DNA of 64,000 bases, taken from NCBI GenBank assembly GCA_019155185.1, contig CM032811.1:772344-836343 (forward strand), given 5' to 3'. Of the stretch, positions 58,965 to 64,000 are shown one piece after another (the stretch's first letter is position 1; every line of letters starts with the position of its first letter). This DNA is from Beaufortia kweichowensis (Eukaryota; Chordata; Actinopteri; Cypriniformes; Gastromyzontidae). The position numbers and the translations under genes were made by a program. The notes under the pieces were generated by a model. The model made no database searches and was not told where the DNA came from. It worked only from the letters and a program-made list of their open reading frames with translations.

Positions 58965-60702
58965 ATGGGTGGGTTCTATATGCACACTATCATCGTAGCT
59001 GTAATAGCGCTGACTTTTCTTGCCTCCTATGACACAATCAAGCCCACTCAGAGGCCAAAGTATCAGTACACCAAGAAACCCCCTCGAGAGATGGCACAAA
59101 CTACTGTATATGCAGGTAAACCTTCAGTCACTGCACGGATTGTGGACTACACCAAAACAAGAGAGCGCCTCCCTGTGGACATCACAGAGAGCACAACAGT
59201 TCCAGCAGACAGCTATTTGGACTACCCTACAGACACCACTGCATCCCCTACCACTGCCAAAGACAATTACACACTAGACTACAATGAATGCTACTTTAAC
59301 GTCTGTGAGTGCTGCCCTCCAGAGAAAGGTCCACAGGGGTTTAAAGGAGACATAGGTCTGCCAGGTTGGCGAGTTTTATACCGATGTCTTTACTGTTATT
59401 TTTACTGAAGAGAATATTCATTGGTGTAGGTAAAAAAAAACATGTAAAGTCTTATGTCATGTTGCAGGCATACCTGGTGAAAAGGGAGAACCTGGACTCA
59501 AAGGTGAAATGGGTCCAGTAGGGCCAAACGGGATCGCAGGGTCTAAAGGAGATAAAGGTAAATAATAAAGAACATGTAAAGATATTTTCAGTAATCTTGG
59601 AGATGTCATCTGGTGTGTTTTTACCAACTGCATTGGAACAGGAGAGAGAGGCGAGCAAGGAAGCACAGGACTCACCGGATCTCCAGGCATTCAAGGAAAG
59701 GCCGGAATGAAAGGTGGACTTCGTTTATCCGCTACATCCCAGTGGAAGAGTAAATTGATACTTTATTAGATAAAAATGAAAACATAAAATATGTTTCTTC
59801 TCAACAGGTGAAATGGGTGTTAAAGGTGAGAAGGGTGCCAGTGGTCTGCCAGGATTCAAAGGATATAAAGGGGAAAAAAAGGAGAGAGCCCGAATGTGAA
59901 CGCATCAAAGAAGCTGAGCAGGGCGATACTGGAAAAAGCGGACCACCGGGACCCCAAGGCATGACTGGTGAAAAGGGTGAAAAGGGAGATAGAGGAGAGT
60001 GTGGTTTACTTGGGGAGAGGGGCCAGAAAGGAGAGCCAGGTGATCCTGGACCACCGGGTGTCCGTGGAGATCCTGGTCCGTCTGGACAACACGGCATGCA
60101 TGGAACCCCTGGTGTACCTGGAGAGCAGGGAAGAAGCAGGAATTCCTGGGAGGCGAAGGGTGAGCCAGGAGGACAGGGGTCCACCAGGACACAAAGGTAT
60201 AAGAGGTCTAAGGGGAATAAAGGGCGATCGTGGTCCCCAAGGGAAACGTGGTGACCGAGGCATGCGTGGAATAAAGGGTGCTATGGGCCAGAGTGGTTTT
60301 AGATTACGGTCTGCATTCAGTGTTGGCCTCTATCCCAGCAAGTCTTTTCCTCCTTCAGGATATCCGGTTCGCTTTGACAAGGTCTTTTACAATGGAGAAA
60401 ACCATTACGATATAGCCACAAGCAAATTCAACTGCACCTACTCAGGAGTTTATGTATTCTCCTACCAGATCACAGTGAGGAACAAACCACTACGAGCTTC
60501 TTTGGTGGTCAATGGGGTACGAAAGGTTCGCTCGAGGGACACTCTACATGGCCAAGACATTGACCAGGCATCCAACCTTGTGCTTTTAAAGCTGGATGCT
60601 GGTGACCAGGTATGGGTAGAGACGCTGAGGGACTGGAATGGTGTCTACTCCAGCAGTGAGGATGACAGCACCTTCTCTGGCTTCTTACTTTATCCTGACT
60701 AA
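58965..60702 (+). CDS. otol1: otolin-1, inner-ear collagen with C1q domain
   Basis: Secreted short-chain collagen of the otolith and otolithic membrane. It trimerises through a C-terminal C1q head. Exons: 58965-59364, 59468-59557, 59642-59713 and 59808-60702. The signal peptide (IIVAVIALTFLASY) is followed by a Thr/Pro-rich region, then CYFNVCECCPPEKGPQG opening the Gly-X-Y collagen. Exons 2-3 keep strict Gly-X-Y. The last exon carries collagen to about 60290, then a C1q domain from LRSAFSVGLYPS to FSGFLLYPD (about 135 residues, intact). Within exon 4 the Gly-X-Y frame jumps at the A-run 59874-59880 and near 60130, 60150 and 60177. Residues resume correctly each time, so one-base indels rather than decay look likely. 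otol1a and otol1b cannot be told apart here. Confidence 0.93.
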
Positions 60703-62398
60703 CACTAATCTCTCCATGCGTGAAGCAAGGTGCAAGGTCATCTTGCACTGACATTTACATGATATGGACATGAGAGGACTTTATTGCTCCTTAATAGCTG
60801 TATGACTCTGTATGTATTATTCATTTGATTTGGTAAAAAAAATAGGCCAAAGCAAATACTTAATAAACTGCCTAATACCTAAAATACCTAATAATGAGGA
60901 AATGATATTATTTGATTATGATTGATTAAAATAATGATTTTAATGATATTGTTTTTAGAAATAAAGTCTGTATTATCTGCTTAGACGTCAGTCATGTTGA
61001 CAACACAAAGTAAATGATCTTGATGAAGAAGGACATCATGTAATACTTGGACTGGTTTGATAGCACTTATCAGATGTAAAAAAATTAAGAATATTTTGAG
61101 CTTTCTTTTAAATCTTTTAAGTCAAACAAGTGTGTGTATAAATCATTGAATATCATATGTAACATATTGTATGAAACATCATTCAAATGTAGGCTTTGGG
61201 TTTTTTAGATAGCCCTTGTAATAAATTCAAGCAAGGATGATCACTCACGATTCTGGCCTCACTTTTCTCAGAACAAGGTCGAGAATCATTCTAAGTCTTT
61301 CCTAATTGTAGCTTCATCAGAGACTTGACTGTAAGGTTCCCAAAGGCTTATTAGGTGATGATTCTCTGAACAGAAAAACAGAAATGAAAAAGGTGATGAG
61401 CAGCATAATGTTTTATACTAGTGACAAGTTTATAAGCCATTATATCCACACTCCAAAGGCAGGGGAGCAAAATAATGCTACTAACCAGTGGTGTAGTCGG
61501 GGCCATACATGCATTATCGCCCGTATCTTACTTTCTCCACTGCGCTGTTTCGCATGAGATATAAACACTTCTAAGAATCAAAATGAGTGTATATCCTCGC
61601 GATTCCCATTTGTTTTGGAGCTTAATACTGTATGCGGCCCTTTGACTGATCACGTTCTGCTTTCGAACTCGTGAATCTTTGTTGTTATTGAATTTCATAC
61701 TATTCCCTATGGCCTCGTCATCAGTGTGTCAGTGTGCATGTGAAGAGTTCGGGGTGTCACTGGCAGTAATGATTGTTCTCTCTTCTGTATGCTTGGAAAA
61801 GACCGACACTGAACTCTGCTGAAATCCAGATAAGATCTGGTTACATTAGACAGAAATGACTCAATGACAGACGATGAAATACAACACATTAAACAGCAAT
61901 TATAATCTTCTTGGAAGTTGTATTTGATAGCTCATTTTTACTTTACAGTTAAATTTGAATATCTTTCACTAATATGTTTTCTTTATAAAAAACCCTTAAC
62001 TGGTTAACCAGTATTCACACTGATTCAGTTTTGGCAAAGTTACAAACAAATACTAATGTAGTGAAAGGAATTGATTGTGTTTTTTTGCTTTGTTTCCTTA
62101 ATTGGTGTTAATTTTAAATTTAAATTTTTCATTTATTATAGTCTACCATTTTATTATATAGTTTAGTTTATAGTCGAGCGGTTTAGTTTATTATATAGTC
62201 TGTGTGTCTTTGATTATGGATTTAAAAGGTTTTCTGCTTGGTGACTGGAATTTGTGTGCAGCATATGCGAAGGGGGTATCAAGGGACTATGATTTGCTAT
62301 AATATCTATCTTTTAAATTCAAGATACCATCACAATGTCAATGACCCACAGTCACGACAATGTAAATCTGCAAATCTGACCAAAAATGAAACAGTAGT
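60703..62398. other. otol1 3' flank, no gene recognised
   Basis: AATAAA-type signals near 60861 and 60957 could end otol1. CAGTGGTGTAGTCGGGGCC at about 61486 looks like the end of a hAT-type repeat, but no partner end was found. The rest is AT-rich without supported exons. Confidence 0.4.
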
Positions 62399-62831
62399 TG
62401 TTACGGTGCAGGGTCAGAGTAGACAACACACGAGATAATCTCAAACAAGTCTTTACTTAACTTTGAACGCAGGTTTACAGGCCTCACTTAAGAGGGAGAA
62501 TTCACAGGTTGGTAAACACAGGCACAGAGTAACATCCAAGAATATCCAAGTAACAAGATGCACGAAACAAATCCCCACACAGCCAAAAGAACAACAACAC
62601 CGGATAAAGACTCAAACTAAAAGCAGACTTTAAATAATACAAACAATAAACCCATAATGACAGAAAACAGGTGCGGGTGATAACAAAATAACTAGTGCTA
62701 AACAAGATTACAGATCGTGAACAGGTGCCTGTGGTGAAATGCATGGTGGAAATTGAGTCCATTAATATGCGGTGACAGGGGAACGGGTGCGTGATGGGGA
62801 ATCCGATGCTGAAGGCATCGGCTCCGTGACA
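62399..62831 (-). repeat. solo LTR of a related gypsy element
   Basis: Starts TGTTACGGTGC and ends GGCATCGGCTCCGTGACA, like the LTRs at 23.4 and 28.2 kb, and is flanked by the 5-bp duplication GTAGT (62394-62398 and 62832-62836). The middle is diverged. The terminal stem CCGATGC/GCATCGG is retained. Strand follows the 23.4 kb element by analogy. Confidence 0.88.
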
Positions 62832-63164
62832 GTAGTCTGGAAGCGATACTGTGAAAAAATCAAATGGTAACTGAACAATTTAAAGCTTTTAATAACTTGC
62901 AATGCAAATCGACAGATTGCAGAATTAAAGAGACTTTATGTTATGTTATTGTATTGTATTATACTAAAACATGCTATTTTCATGTTAATAATTGTAATGT
63001 TGTTATTAAACCAGACAAAGTGAATGACATGTTGTGGGTGGTGATGGTTGGAGGGGAATTGTACACCACTTTTTTTTAGAACTAAACCACTGCTACTAAC
63101 CGTTATTTGGATTATATATATACATATTAAGGATTTATACATGTGGGCCTTCATATACTTTTGC

Positions 63165-63782
63165 TTAAACACTATTAATGCTAATCTCTTTAACTATTTA
63201 ACTTTGACTAATGCACTACTTCTTTTCTGTCTATGTCATCAGTTTGATGTTATAGCTGAACTCAGTCATCTCACTCATCCCCGACTAAACAATCCTTTAC
63301 TGTAGAATATTAGCCTTTTAACTACTACCTGTGTGTTACCACACACACAAACACATTGTTAAATTCAATCACAACTAATAATCCAGATCAACTCAAAACT
63401 CAGACCTACACGGCTTCAAACTTTAGTAAATTTAGTTCACGACTTTAAATCAAATCATTTTTATTAAACTACTGACTGCAGCTGTGACGCGTCAGAGGAG
63501 AAATGATCCTCCAAGTGAGTCTCCATATATATATATATATATATACATTCATTAATGGAGTTTGGGTTCTCTCAAGGGTTTTTCTCCACATATATATATA
63601 TATATATATATATATACATTCATTAATGGAGTTTGGGTTCTCTCAAGGGTTTTTCTCCACATATATATATATATATACATTCATTAATGGAGTTTGGGTT
63701 CTCTCAAGGGTTTTTCTCCATATATATATATATATATATATACATTCATTAATGGAGTTTGGGTTCTCTCAAGGGTTTTTCT

Positions 63783-63816
<34 letters not shown>

Positions 63817-64000
63817 TCATTAATGGAGTTTGGGTTCTCTCAGGGTTTTTTCTCCACATATATATATATATATAGATTCATTAATGGAGTTTGGGTTCTC
63901 TCAAGGGGTTTTTCTCCATATATATATATATATATATACATTCATTAATGGAGTTTGGGGTTCTCTCAAGGGTTTTTCTCCACATATATATATATATATA
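63165..64000 (+). mobile_element. L2-like LINE 3' end with minisatellite, cut by the window edge
   Basis: Plus orientation. It opens with ACTATTAATGCTAATCTC and the 3' UTR block (reverse complement of 20273-20640). The minisatellite begins at about 63524 and continues to the end of the window with seven or more units. The 3' terminus is outside. Confidence 0.85.
63524..64000. repeat. (TA)n minisatellite of the L2-like element
   Basis: Same core and TA spacers as at 54732. All units here carry the TTTGGGTTCTC (or GGGGTTC) version, none the GGCTTC variant. Truncated by the window end. Confidence 0.95.

Overview
The window is nuclear DNA of a teleost fish, most likely a cypriniform. Four vertebrate single-copy or family genes are split by GT-AG introns, and the DNA between them is packed with fish-type transposons (L2-like, L1-like and FADD-type LINEs, DIRS, chromodomain Ty3/gypsy, Tc1, palindromic MITE-like elements). 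The gene order nmd3 - sptssb - otol1 matches the order remembered for vertebrates, including human chromosome 3q26. The species is inferred from gene and repeat character only.

Layout. 0.1-1 kb holds two LINE tails. nmd3 (ribosome export adaptor) runs on + from about 1.74 kb (non-coding exon and CRE-type promoter) to 9.4 kb, with an 11-bp minisatellite in intron 1. A CYP2-family cytochrome P450 runs on - from 21.99 to 10.70 kb, converging on nmd3. Its intron 4 is swollen to about 7.5 kb by an L2-like LINE that carries an internal (TA)n minisatellite, into which a second LINE and an internally deleted DIRS element have inserted. A young Ty3/gypsy chromovirus (23.4-28.7 kb) sits inside a palindromic MITE. 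Between 29.85 and 31.56 kb on - lie several exon-like segments of a gene I cannot name. One resembles a CW-type zinc finger, and two in-frame stops suggest decay or sequence error.

31.7-32.6 kb and 39.4-41.1 kb are old gypsy pol fragments. sptssb (serine palmitoyltransferase small subunit B) is at 36.1-37.8 kb on -, with a long CT/GA tract directly upstream of its first exon. 41-52.4 kb is a graveyard of DIRS, Tc1, TIR elements, L2-like and L1-like LINEs. 54.6-55.5 and 63.2-64.0 kb are two more copies of the L2-like 3' end with the same internal minisatellite. otol1 (otolin-1, otolith collagen with a C1q head) is at 58.96-60.70 kb on +, followed by a solo LTR at 62.4 kb.

The host genes do not form a common pathway: they serve ribosome assembly, oxidative metabolism, sphingolipid synthesis and otolith matrix. 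nmd3, the P450 and otolin each contain apparent one-base frame breaks inside otherwise well-conserved coding exons. The simplest reading is residual assembly indels rather than three pseudogenes, but this needs read-level checking.
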